The notes below the pieces were generated by a model, which had not been told where the DNA came from, searched no databases, and saw only the letters and a list, made by a program, of their open reading frames with translations. From assembly GCA_022414725.1 (NCBI GenBank), contig CM039463.1, forward strand, positions 92,317,247 through 92,381,246: DNA of 64,000 nt. Direction: 5' to 3'. Every line of letters starts with the position of its first letter. The first letter of the stretch is position 1. The position numbers and the translations under genes are program-made. This stretch comes from Microglena sp. YARC (Eukaryota; Chlorophyta; Chlorophyceae; Chlamydomonadales; Chlamydomonadaceae). Of the stretch, positions 41,633-52,810 are shown piece after piece.

Positions 41633-44360
41633 TGCGTAGGATTCTTGCTAGGTTTTCAAGTTTTTTTTGTATTTTCTTAGCTTTTCTGTCTTTCATTTCC
41701 TGCTCTTTACTCCTGACAATGGCTGCAGTCTCTTCGGCCTTCTCGTACACCAACTTGGGGTTGGAGAGCATGTCTCCAGGAGTAACCTCCAACTTCTTGG
41801 TGCTCAAGGTACAGCGTTGCTTATCATTGTCGACACTGAGGATGATGGCCTGAAGAGGGGTGGTGGGGAGGGGAGGGTGGTGGCGGGGGGAGGGAGATGA
41901 GCGGGTGGGAAGGCGGGCAGATGGGTGGGTGCACATGGTATGGCGCATACAAGTTTCGTGATGTTCAAGCAGCGGGCACATTTGGAGTCTAGTAGGGCAC
42001 CAGGAAAAATGCCAACATCATCGTCATATCAATAGCTAAATCTCACTAAAAAAAAGGCTAGGGATTCAGTTGTATATAACGCGCCAACCTTACCACAGTT
42101 AACAAATACATGGGTCTGGCTAAAGTAGCCAGAAATGCCTCGCCCCCCCCCCCCCCCCCCCCCTCCTCCTCCCCCCCGCGGCTCCGCGCTTTGCGGGGTT
42201 CGGGAGGCAGAGCGTCGCATTGGAGTCGCACCGAGTAACTCAATTTGCAAAACAGAAAAAACAAACTTTAAACAAAAACGATGCATCTTCGAGCACCTTG
42301 TTCTGGTTGGCCACAGGGTACTACAAAGCGCGCGCGGCAGCGCGATTTCGCGCACGCTTTTTGAGCCCCATTGCGTGTTTCGCGCAGTTTTTCCAACCCC
42401 CTGTGGGTGCAGCTCGCAGTTTTTGCGCTTTTTGCTCTAAAAAGCGCTGGCCAATTTGACGTTAGTGCGCTTTAAGCGCTGACCAATTTGACAAAATGTA
42501 GTACCCTGGTTGGCCACCCTCTCCTTTTTGTTTTTTGTTTCTTAGTCGTGAAAGGATTTTCACCCCAGGAGGTGGGTCTCCCTACACAAACCAGCGACAC
42601 CGAGGATTCAGTTTGAATGGCGTTGCCACTCCTACAAAAGAGTAGGCGCACTTGGGGTCGGCGGCGGGAGATACTGACCCTCGACCAAACGAACATTGAC
42701 CACACCTGACTGATCTGGCTAATGTGCATCAGAAATACGATTCCATCACACACAAAATATTTGAACGAAGGCACCATAGGGCTTGGCACAGAACACAAAA
42801 CAGCATTCCTTACCTTGTTCCCTCTTTGAACACCTTCTTCGGGTTGATCACTCTCTCCTGCCTGATCTGGCTAACGTGCAGAAAACATACATTTCCACCA
42901 CCAATGTGAACGAAGGCACCTTACGGCTTGACACAGAACCAAAAGCTGCATTCCTTACCTTCATGATAGTTCCCTCTTCGAACACCTTTATCGGGTCGCC
43001 CACCCTCGTATGACTGGACTTGCTAACGTGCAAAAAACATACATTTCAACAGGAGGAGCCCAGGCCTCAGAATGTTCAGTCAGGCCGATTGATTTTTTCT
43101 GAAAGCTCTGGGGCTGTTATGGCATGTAACATGGCGATATGTAGAGTTACTTTTCAGGTCATTCTGAGCATCTCATTTAGTAGGGGGAGGGGGGGGTCAG
43201 CCCTCATTTGTTTTTTTGCAAACTTTTTACTCAGACTTCCATATGAAATTCTGAGACCACCTATGAGTAGGCCTTGGTAAGGGTAGTCTATTGGCACCAC
43301 TTTGGACCTCGTGCAATAAGTATTTACCCCCTCCCCCCCCCAACCCAACCCCAAACCCCACCCCATACCTGAGTATGAGAGATTGAATGGCTGGGTATGG
43401 GTTGATAATATGGGTGGGTAATCTAGGGGAGTATGGGTGTGTGGTGTGGTGGTGCCAATAGACCCCCCCCCATACACACACACACCCCACCTCACCCACC
43501 CAACCGCTCCCGCACTGACCCTCCACCATGCGACAACACCAAAACACCGCCATTCTACCACGTTCTACGCGTTTGCTTTCTCTTCTTTTCCGTATGCCTG
43601 ATGCTGATGCTGAAGCTGGTCCATCCAGTAACCCGCCCCTCAAAGGTGGAGGGTAACTACGGTACTTGGGCAACCCAAAGGGAGTGCAGAACTGAATTTT
43701 GACTGTCACACAATCCTTACGTGGGAATTCCGAGGATGCCATTATGTGCGCCATATTGTAAACCCCCAAAATCCATATCTGAGTTTTTCAATAAAGGGGT
43801 TTTTCTATTTAGGGGGGGGGGAGGGGGTCAGCCCTCCTCAGGTGTTTTAGGCGTGGGGGGACCTATCTTTTTTTTCTCCTCCCGATTTCCACCACCAATG
43901 TGAAGGAAGGCACCATAGGGCTTGACACAGAACCAAAAGCTGCATTCCTTACCTTCATGATAGTTCCCTCTTTTAACACCTTGATCGGGTCGCCCACCCT
44001 CGTATGACTGAACTTGCTAACGTGCAGAAAACATACATTTTCACCACCAACGTGAACGAAGGCACCTTAGGGCTTGACACAGAACCAAAAGCTGCATTCC
44101 CTACCTTGATGATAGTTCCCTCTTCGAACACCTCTTTAAGGTTGCCCACCCTCGTATGACTGATCTGGCTAATGTGCAGCAGGCATACAGTTCCATCACC
44201 AATGTGAATGAAGGCACCATAGGGCTTGACCGACTCGACAAAACCGCTAACAACATCTCCAACACGTAGAGTAGTGCTAAAGAATTTGGGCTTCTTGTTG
44301 GACAGCAAAAGGCGTGCACCCTTCTGTGGGGGGTGGGGAAGGGAGAAGGGAAGGGTGAAG

Positions 44361-44399
<39 letters not shown>

Positions 44400-47300
44400 G
44401 AGAGGGAGAGGGAGAGGGAGGTTTGAGCCGATCCTCAAGGTGCTCACGCTCCTGTGAATGGGTTGGATGTGCGATGTTTGAAAATGGGTTGGATGTGCGA
44501 TGTTGGGGTTGGGACAGCGTAGCTGCCACTAACCCTTTTCAAATGGATATCCGGGCCATTCCTATTATTTTTCACCCTACTATTTTGTTTCCCCCCCTAT
44601 TTTGTTTTTTTTTTCTGTTTGCCGTAGCTGTCCCTAGTCTCCAGCGCTAGTCTCCAGTGTCCGTGTTGACGTTGTTTTGTTGCTAGCCTGCGAGATTCGA
44701 GAAGCTTTGCGATCAAGGGTTGGAGTCCCAAGGTCCAAGGTTTAAGTTCGCAAGGTCCAAGGTCCCAAGTCGTAATGCCACCAGTGTACAAGGCGCAATC
44801 ATTTCCGTGCAGCAGTATTGCGCTAGCAACACAGCCCAAGTAGACTGAGCTGGAAAAGCGTTCCGTAAAGTCTAAAGCAACGGACTGCCGTCTGAAGTGC
44901 ACAACCACGTGTTGATCTTTGCACAGCCACGCGTTGATTAGTTTTATTTTGAACATCCCTGCCCTGTTAGTGGCCATACTTGAGAGAGCACTTGAAATTT
45001 GGGAAACCATCCTTATTTTAAAGAGAGCACTTGGCTCTCAAATATAGTTACACAAAAACCTATCTTCACACAGTGCAGAACGCGCATTGATGTCCTCACA
45101 AGCACAGCCGTAGCTGTAGCTTGCGCCTAGGCGTGGTGTGGTCGGCAGTGGCCAGGCCCTGCGATGGTGGTGGTGGTGGTGGTGGTGGTGGTGGTGTGGT
45201 CGGCAGTGGCCAGGCCCTGCAGTGGGTTTGAGTACAAATCAAAATAAAAGAACAGTACTAATACAATCAAACAACAGGAACAGTGTAGCTTGCGCCTAGG
45301 CGTGCATGCCTGATGTTGTAGTATATCTAGGGAACGGCAAATAATATGATGTTAACCAAAGACGAGTATAATATCATATGATATCACACAAAAATCATAC
45401 AATTTAATATCATATGATATGATGGCCCAGGCCAAAGTAACCTAGTCAGACCACCGGCATCATATGATATCATATAATGACATGATATCATATGATATCA
45501 TATTGCCGAACCCTAAGTATATCCTATGCTATTGTAGCATTCCACGACCGTAGTGACTATCACGCTGAGATTTCCGCAGCACGATCCGCACAACTCTGAA
45601 CAGCCTACTGTTTACTGTCTTACAGACTACAGCTCCCTAGAAACCCTACCCTCCTACCCAACCCCTCTCGGCTGCAAAGCCGACTATTTGAAAATGGGTT
45701 AGATGGGCGATTTTGAAAATGGGTTGGATGGGCGATGTTTGAAAAAACAAAAGTTGGATGGGCACTGGATGGGCGATGTTTGAAGAAACATAAGTTGGAT
45801 GGGCGCTGGATGGGCGATGTTTGAAAAAGCAAAAATTGGATGGGCGCTGGATGGGCGATGTTTGAAAAAGCAAAAATTGGATGGGCGCTGGATGGGCGAT
45901 GTTTGAAAAAAAAAATTGGATGGGCGATGGTTGAAAAAACAAAAGTTGGATAGGTGATGGTTGAAAAGAAAAAAACGCTAACAACATCTCCAATCTTTGG
46001 TGTTAGTGGTGTTAGTTGGTTAGTTTGTTGGTCTGTTTGTTGGTTGGTTGGATGGGCGATGTTTGAAAAGACAAAACCGCTAACAATATCTCCAATCTGT
46101 GGTGTTGGTGGTTGTTTGTTTGTTTGTTTGTTTGTTTGTTGGTTGGTTGGTTGGATGGGCGATGTTTGATCACAGATTGTAGGGAGGGGGTAGGTTTGAA
46201 GACTGAGGGTAGCCAAACTAACGTAGTATGGTGAATGTCAGAGGGTTTTATAGTGAGCACAGTGAGCGAGCAAAACTGTTACGTGGGTACAGGGGGCAGA
46301 TAGGAAGTTTTCCAATACCCATGTCGGAAGTTTTTGTAATCTGCCTTCCTCCCCCCCCCCCCCCCCCCCCTGGGGGGAGATATGTATCTCCCCCAGCAAT
46401 TATAATTAGGGGGCCAATCATAAGTAGGGTGTATAGTAATGCTCTCGACGAGCTCTATCAATTTGTGGTCTTACATTTGGATTTGAGCAAAATTTTACAA
46501 CATGGCCAAGCACACACCCTTTCCTACCGCTGATTCTCAGCTGACCTAGCAAGTTTTTGGTGTTTGAGAATTTTGGTGTTTTGAGAATTTGAAGGTGGTG
46601 TTAAGCCTAAGTTTGCATGTCTGAGTAATCTCCATATACCCCAAGAAGTTTGGGAGGAAAGATTGAGTTTCTGGTTTGGCCAAACATTCACACTTGGTGT
46701 ACTTGAAACATGTGGAGTTCACTCGTCGAGCACCACCTCTAAATATTTACTTATCCTCGAAAACAAGCGCGGATTCGGAATGCTCTCGTTGAACCAGCTT
46801 CATGGGTATGCTTAACGCCAGATTTTGTCTGGTAAGGAAGTTACGAGGATATTTCCGAAACCGGCTGGACCCCCCCCCCCCCCCCCCCCCCCCCCCAACA
46901 CAATTTTGACTTTTTCTGATGGTTTCGGGGCTTACGACCCCTTCAGGCCCCGATTTCATGCGGTACACGAGCAGCTTCCCAACTGCCTCCTGCAAGAGCT
47001 TGTGCCCAAAGAGCTGCAGTAGAAGAGTGGCAGTACGGCCAGGGTATGTAGGTTGCTCCTCTAATCCAAGGTGGTAACAAGCCCAACCTTTGCACACCAC
47101 GTCATCAGGGATTTTTTTTTTTAAATCAAAAAGAGGAAATCTGATCCCTTTTTTTGTTTCCACCCTTTTACCCCTCCCAAAACAGGATCCTTGTTCCGAT
47201 TTGGGTCGATCTGGGTCATTTTTAGTCAATTTCAGTAAAAAAAAACAAAGAAAAGGTTCTTATTCCGGCAATTTGGGCCACAAAGGGGGTCTCGTATTAC

Positions 47301-50300
47301 GATCGGAATATATTACGGGAAAAAAATATCCCTGCACATCATCTCGGCATAGCTTTTCTATTCAGCTACCAGCAGCAGCTTCTAGGCAGCTCCCCTGAAT
47401 GGCTAATCAGCCAAACCCAAAGCAACCTAGTGCACCTTGGAGCTGACGTAATTTCAGATTTTTAGTCCAGCTGGAATCTTGAGGCTTAGCCCAGTGGCTG
47501 GCTCAAGTAGCTGCCTAGAAGCTGCTGCTAGTAGCCGAAAAGAAAAACACTGCTTATTCCTCTCCGCCCCCTCCCCACCCACCAGCACACCTACCATCGC
47601 TCTCTTGTCCCACCAACCCTCGTCCCCACCCCCATCCACCCATCGCTCTCTCACTCCCACCCTCACCGCCCCCCACCCTCCCACACTCTCTCACCTCCAC
47701 CCTCATCCACCCTCATGCGCCCCCACTCACCCTCACCCGCCCCCACCCTCCCATCGCTCTCTCACCCCCATTCTCACCCGCCCCCACCCTCAAACGCCCC
47801 CACTCACCCTCACCCACCCCCACCCTCCATCGCTCTCACCCCACCCTCACCCGCCCTCACCCTCGTGCGCCCAACCCACCCTCATCCACCCCCACCCACC
47901 CATGGCTCTCTCACCCGCACCCTCACCCGCACCCACCCTCATGTGCCCCCACTCACCCTCACCCGCCCCCACCTCCCATCGCTCTCTCACCCCCATTCTC
48001 ACCCGCCCCCACCCTCAAGCGCCCCCACTCACCCTAACCCACCCCACCCTCCCATCGCTCTCTCACCCCCACCCTCACCCGCCCTCACCCTTGTGCGCCC
48101 CAACCCACCCTCACCCACCCCCACCCACCCATGGCTCTCTCACCCGCACCCTCACCCGCACCCACCCTCATGCGCCCCACCCACCCTCACCCACCCCCAC
48201 CCACACATCACTCTCTCACCCCACTCTCACCCGCCCCCTTACTCATGTGCCCCCACCCACCCTCACCCACCCCCACCCTCATGCGCCCCCACCCAACCTC
48301 ACCCACCCCCACTCTCACCCGCCCCCACCTTCATGCGCCCCCACCCACCCTCACCCATCCCACCCTCATGCGCCCCCACCCAACCTCACCCACCCACCCT
48401 CACCCACCCCCACTCTCACCCGCCCCCACCTTCATACGCCCCCACCCACCCTCACCCACCCCATCCTCATGCGCCCTACCTGCCCTCCCCCACCCCCACC
48501 TACCGATCGCTCTCTCGCCCACAAAAAGGAAAACACTGGTTTCTACCCTCACCTCATCAACCTCCAAAAACTTGACGGGGAAGCTCAGATCCAATCAGGG
48601 TATGAATGTTCTCAAGGGTCCAAGGCACACTTGCAAGGGATGAGTGGGAAAGTGGGCCTGGATGTTCTCCATGAGTGGGATTGATGGCCTGCAGGCAGAT
48701 CAGAGCACAGGGGGTGATACAAGTGTAACAGTGGTGTCTGTGCGGCATAGAGGGTAGTTTACTAGTTGATGCCGCCCTATGCAGATTGTGGTGTGGTGGT
48801 GGGTGTGGTGTGGTGTGGTGTGGTGTGGTGTGGTGTGGTGTGGTGTGGTGTGGTGTGGTGTGGTGTGGTGTGGTGTGGTGTGGTGTGGTGTGGGTGTGGT
48901 GTGGTAGTGGTGTGGTGTGTGTGGTGTGGTGTGGTGTGTCGTGTTGTGTTGTGTTGCGTTGTGGCGTGTCGTGTTGTGGCGTGTTGTGTTGTGGTGTGGT
49001 GTGGCGTGTTGTGATGGGATGTAGGTGAACGCTGAGTGGGATTGATGGCCTGCATGCAGATAAGAGCACAGGGGGTGGTACCAGTGTAACAGTGGTGTCT
49101 CTGCTGCATAGAGGGTGTTAACTAGGAGATGTCTGCCCTATGCAAGTTGTGGTGTGGCGTGGTATGGCATGGCGTGGTGTGGTGTGGCATGTTGTGTTGT
49201 GGCGTGGCGTGGCGTGTTGTGGTGTAGGTGAATGCCAAGTGGGATTGATGGCCTGCAGGCTGATATGAGCCCAGGGGGGGGCACCAGTGTAACAGTGGTG
49301 TCTGTGCTGCATAGAGGGTGGTAACTAGGAGATGTCTGCAATATGCAGGTTGTGTTATGGCGTGGCGTGACGTGTCGGGGCGTGTTGTGTTGGGGCGTAT
49401 TGTGATGTGGTGTGGCGTGGCGTGTTGTGATGTGATGTGGCGTGGCGTGGTGTGTTGTGTTTTGTTGTGTTGTGGCATGGCGTGGTGTAGCGTGTTGTGA
49501 TGTGGTGTGGTGTGGCTTGTTGTGATGTGTTGTGGTGTGGCGTGGCATACTGTGGTGTGGTTTGTCGTGTTGTGTTGTGGCGTTGTGTGGTATAGGTGAA
49601 CGCCGAGTGGGATTGATGGCCTGCAGGCAGATAAGAGCACAGGGGGTGTTAACAGTGTGGTGTCTCTGCTGCATAGAGGGCGGTTACTAGGAGATGTCCG
49701 CCCTATGCAGGGTGTGTTGTGGCGTGTTGTGTTGTGGCGTGTTGTGATGTGTTGTGTTGTGTTGTGGCAAGTTGTGGTGTGTTGTGGTGTGTTGTGGCGT
49801 GTTGTGTTGTGGCGTGCTGTGTTAATATGTTGTGGCGTCTTGCGTTGTATTGTGGCATGTTGTGATGTGGAGTGGCGTGTTGTGTTGTGCTGCGGTGTGG
49901 CATGGTGTGATGCTGCGTGGTGTGGCGTGGCGTGTTGTTATGTGGTGTGGTGTGGTGTGATGTGATGTGGTGTGGTGTGGCGTGGTGTGGTGTACGTGAA
50001 TGTCGAGTGGGATTGATGGCCTGCATGCAGATAAGAGCACAGGGAGTACTACCAGTGTGGTGTCGCTGCTGCATAGAGGGCGGTAACTAGGAGATGTAGA
50101 CCCTATGCGTGTTGTGTTGTGTTGTGTTGTGTTGTGTTGTGTTGTGTTGTGTTGTGTTGTGTTGTGTTGTGTTGTGTTGTGTTGTGTTGTGTTGTGTTGT
50201 GTGTTGTTGTGTTATGCTGTGGGGAGTTGTGATGTGGAGTGGTGTGGCGTGTTGTGATGTGGTGTGTTGTGGCGTGTTGTTTTGTGTTGTGTTGTGTTGA

Positions 50301-52771
50301 GATGTGTTGTGTTGTGTTGTGGTGTGGTGTGGAGTGTGGTGTTGTGGTGTGGCGTGTTGTGGCCTGGTGTGGTGTGGTATGGTGTGGCGTGGTGTGGCGT
50401 GGTGTGATGTGGCGTGTTGTGTTGTGTCGTAATGAGGTGTGGTGTGGTGTGGCGTGTTGTGGTGTAGGTGAACGCTGAGTGGGATTGATGGCCTGCATGC
50501 AGATAAGAGCACAGGGGGTGTTACCAGTGTAACAGTGGTGTCTCTGCTGCATAGAGGGTGGTAACTTGGAGATGTTCGCCCTATGCAGGTTGTGTTGTGG
50601 CGTGGCGTGTTGTGGCGTGGCGTGTTGTGTTGTGGCGTGGCGTGACGTGTTGTATTGTGTTGTGTTGTGTTGTGTTGTGTTGTGTTGTGTTGTGTTGTGT
50701 TGTGTTGTGTTGTGTTGTGTTGTAGTGTGGTGTGGCGTGTTATAATGTGGCGTGGTGTGATGTGGTGTAGTGTGGCGTTTTTTTTGTGTTGTGGTGTTGT
50801 GCGGCGTGTTGTAATGTGTTGTGTCGTGGCGTGATGTGGTGTGGTTTGGCGTGTTGTGATGTGCTGTGGTGTGTTGCGGCGTGTTGTGCAGTGATGTGTT
50901 ATGTTGTGGCGTGTCATGATGTGGTGTGGTGTGGCGTGTTGTGATGTGCTGCGGCGTGTTGTGATGTGTTGTGTTGTGTTGTGTTGCGGTTTGCTGTGGC
51001 GTGTTGTGTTGTGTTGTGGCGTGTTGTGATGTGGAGTGGTGTGGTGTGGTGTGGTATGGCATGGCGTGTTATGATGTGGAATGGTGTGGAGTGTTGTGCT
51101 ATGGCGTGTTGTGGGTGGTGTAGGTGAACGCCGAGTGGGATTGATGGCATGCATGCAGATAAGAGCACAGGGGATGTTACCAGTGTGGTGTCTGTGCTGC
51201 ATATAGGGCGGTAACTAGGAGATGTCCGCCCTATGCAGATTGTGGTGTGTTGTGATGTGATGTGTTGTGCAGTGCTGTGGCGTGTTATGCTGTGGTGTGG
51301 TGTGGTGTGGTGTGGTGTAGGTGAACGCCGAGTGGGATTTATGGCCTGCATGCAGATAAGAGCACAGGGGGTGTTTGCAGTGTATCAGTGGTATCTCTGC
51401 TGAACAGAGGGTGGTAGCTAGGAGATGTTCGCCCTATGCAGGTTGTGATGTGGGGTGTTGTGTTGTGGTGTGATGTGCTGTGGCCTGTTGTGTTGTGGCG
51501 TGTAGTGATGTGGCCTGTTGTGTTGTGGCGTGTTGTGCCATGGTTTGGTGCGGTGTGGTGTAGGTGTAGGTGAACGCCGAGTGGGATTGATGGGTTGCAT
51601 GCAGATAAGAGCACAGGGAGTGTTACCAGTGTGGTGTCTGTGCTGCATAGAGGGCGGTATCTACGAGATGTCCGCCCTATGCAGATTGTGTTGTACTGTG
51701 TTGTGTTGTGTTGTGTTGTGGTGTGTTGTGGTGTGTTGTGGTGTCATGTGATGTGTTGTGTTGTGTTGTGTTATGTTGCGTTGCGTTGCATTGTGTTGTG
51801 TTGTGTTGTGTTGTGTTGTGTTGTGGCATGATGTGAAGTCGAGTGGTGTGGTGTGGTGTGGTGTGCTGTTGTGTGGCGTTTTGTGTTGTGTTGTGTTGTG
51901 GCGTGGTATATTGTGCTGTGGTGTGTTGTGGTGTGTGTTTTGGCGTGTTGTGGTGTGGTGTATGTGAACGCCGAGTGGGATTGACGGCCTGCATGCAGAT
52001 AAGAGCACAGGTGTGAGGTCAATTGACGGTGGGAGGTGCCAATCGAACCGGGTCGATCGGTGCAATTGGACACACCAGCCAAACAACTGTCCAAGTAACA
52101 GTCCAAGCACAAACCAAACAGCAGTCCAAGCAACAGTCCAAACACCAACCAAGCAGCAGGTCGTCCAAATTCCAACCAAACAGCAGTCCAAGCAACAGTC
52201 CATACACCAACCAAACAGCAACCAAACAGCAGGTCGTCCAAACACCAACCAAACAGCAGTCTAAGCAACAGTCCATACACCAACCAAACAGCAACCAAAC
52301 AGCAGGTCGTCCAAACACCAACCAAACACCAACCAAACAGCAGCCCAAGTACCAGCCAAACACCAACCAAACACCAACCAAACAGCAGTCTAAGCAACAG
52401 TCCATACACCAACCAAACACTAACCAAACAGCAGCCCAAGTACCAGCCCAAACACAAAACCAAACACAAACCTTTATATGACTTAACAGGTCCAATGTTG
52501 CTGAGAGGATGAATGCCTTTAAGGGGAGAGGCCAAGACACCAACCAAACCGCAGTCCAAGCACCAACCAGACACCAGCCGAACACCAACCAAACACTAAC
52601 CAAAACGCAGGTCGTCCAAACACCAACCAAACACTAACCAAAACGCAGGTCGTCCAAACACCAACCAAACACCAACCATTATATAACTTACAGGTTCGAT
52701 GTGGCTGAGAGGGATGAAAGCCTTCAAGGGGCCGTACTTGACACAGAGACCTCCCTTGTTGACTGACTCAA
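41625..52771 (-). CDS. rps1: Plastid-type 30S ribosomal protein S1, 3' four exons (5' end not found)
   Basis: Exons on minus: a 52771-52692, b 48688-48553, c 44323-44105, d 41849-41625 (TAG). Splice sites are GT/AG and the phases join. Exon a reads [18 protein letters not shown] and b ends KFLEVDE, together the second S1 RNA-binding fold. Exon c reads [20 protein letters not shown] and [12 protein letters not shown], the third S1 fold; d continues [14 protein letters not shown] and VYEKAEE, the C-terminal signature shared by plastid and cyanobacterial S1. The product would bind mRNA at the plastid small subunit. Exon b needs one base fewer: a CCCC run near 48575 shifts ELP out of frame with VKFLEVDE, while both flanks are in perfect phase. 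The first S1 domain and transit peptide were not found upstream. Nuclear location is inferred from the introns. Confidence 0.8.
42146..42178 (+). repeat. Poly(dC) tract in S1 intron
   Basis: C run of about 22 nt followed by CTCCTCCTCCC; on the gene's strand this is poly(dG). Confidence 0.9.
42535..42700 (+). repeat. Dispersed repeat R1, long copy in an S1 intron
   Basis: Includes GTGAAAGGATTTTCACCCCA, CCAGCGACACCGAGGATTC and GGCGGGAGATACTGACC. Reverse complement of the 4100-4255 copy. Confidence 0.7.
42720..44104 (-). repeat. Repeated 3' edge and donor of S1 exon c
   Basis: The last about 100 nt of exon c plus its donor are repeated downstream in the intron. True donor at 44104; decoy donors at about 43952, 42958 and 42814 (spacings of about 150, 990 and 145 bp). 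Copies still read [22 protein letters not shown] peptide. An unrelated 840-bp segment (43050-43890) separates the groups. Confidence 0.8.
43050..43890. other. Unrecognised insert between exon-edge copies
   Basis: Contains C-rich and CA-rich simple sequence (43328-43500). [27 protein letters not shown] segments near 43183 and 43818 form a direct repeat (about 640 bp apart). No protein recognised. Confidence 0.4.
44364..44402 (+). repeat. Poly(dG) tract in S1 intron
   Basis: G run of about 34 nt within a GGGAGA-rich stretch (44330-44420), directly before the exon c acceptor on the gene strand. Confidence 0.9.
44425..45320. other. S1 intron sequence; simple repeats only
   Basis: Holds GGTCCAAGGT repeats (44720-44770), a GGT trinucleotide run (about 45165-45195), and two copies each of GTGTGGTCGGCAGTGGCCAG and GCTTGCGCCTAGGCGTG (45117-45310). 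No gene seen. Confidence 0.5.
45328..45515. mobile_element. hAT-like MITE with perfect 8-bp target duplication
   Basis: Ends TAGGGAACGGCAAATAATAT and TATTGCCGAACCCTA. Flanked on both sides by AGTATATC (45320-45327 and 45516-45523). 188 bp, rich in ATCATATGATATC. Lies in an S1 intron. Confidence 0.9.
45690..46170 (-). repeat. Minisatellite with echoes of S1 exon c
   Basis: Units of TGGATGGGCGATGTTTGAAA plus AAGCAAAAATTGGATGGGCG. Two short pieces at about 45970-45995 and 46073-46098 match the interior of exon c (encoding IGDVVSGFV on minus), each followed by the minisatellite word. A related word recurs near 44460-44505. Confidence 0.65.
46171..47340. other. S1 intron; poly(C) tracts, no gene recognised
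   Basis: C runs of about 22 nt (46348-46370) and 26 nt (46871-46896). A 160-residue minus frame across 46747-47229 has no recognisable domain and includes a poly-Gly from the C tract, so it is not called. Confidence 0.45.
47345..47555. mobile_element. MITE-A, complete reference copy
   Basis: Left CTACCAGCAGCAGCTTCTAG, right CTAGAAGCTGCTGCTAGTAG, forming about 40-bp inverted ends that finish in TTTTCTATTC and GAAAAGAAAA. About 200 bp, non-coding, within an S1 intron. Confidence 0.75.
47570..48520 (+). repeat. CACCC-type minisatellite in an S1 intron
   Basis: About 950 bp of C-rich strand with words CCCACCCTCACCC, CGCCCCCACC and ATCGCTCTCTCACCC, plus a longer period. Three plus frames stay open and encode Pro/His/Ser/Thr polymers; this is a composition artefact, not a gene. 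Confidence 0.85.
48689..52010 (-). repeat. Composite array: S1 exon b acceptor core plus pentamer blocks
   Basis: A conserved core of about 110-130 bp is repeated nine times beyond the true exon edge (GGGATTGATGG landmarks near 48677 true, then 49036, 49239, 49609, 50008, 50478, 51136, 51335, 51581, 51977). On minus the core holds CTTATCTGCATGCAG, then the first 16 nt of exon b. Cores are separated by GTGTT, GTGGT and GTGGC pentamer blocks of 80-540 bp. Long Thr/His or Cys/Val frames here are artefacts. Confidence 0.85.
52070..52690 (+). repeat. CCAAACA-rich minisatellite with a copy of the S1 exon a donor edge
   Basis: Units of ACCAACCAAACAGCAGTCCA and GCAGGTCGTCCAAACACC. At 52470-52540 lies a copy of the exon a 3' edge: on minus CCCCTTAAAGGCATTCATCC followed by a TTAAGT-like donor remnant, compared with the true edge at 52692. 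Confidence 0.75.
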
Positions 52772-52810
52772 CTGTGCAGAAGCACACTCAACATTCTCCT
52801 CCTTGTAGCT

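Noticed and set aside
46747..47229. 160-residue minus-strand protein
   Set aside because: No domain, includes a poly-Gly from a C tract, and lies within an S1 intron.
47479..48684. 401-codon plus-strand open frame rich in Pro, His, Ser and Thr
   Set aside because: All plus frames are open because the region is a C-rich minisatellite lacking stop triplets; the minus strand carries the real S1 exon b.
50087..51202. 371-codon minus-strand frame of Thr/His/Gln
   Set aside because: Direct translation of ACAAC-type pentamer blocks; no codon structure beyond the repeat.
52018..52630. 203-residue minus-strand frame rich in Trp, Leu, Val and Cys, resembling membrane segments
   Set aside because: Hydrophobicity comes from the CCAAACA minisatellite read in reverse (TTTGGTTGG words); the only real piece is S1 exon a and its echo.
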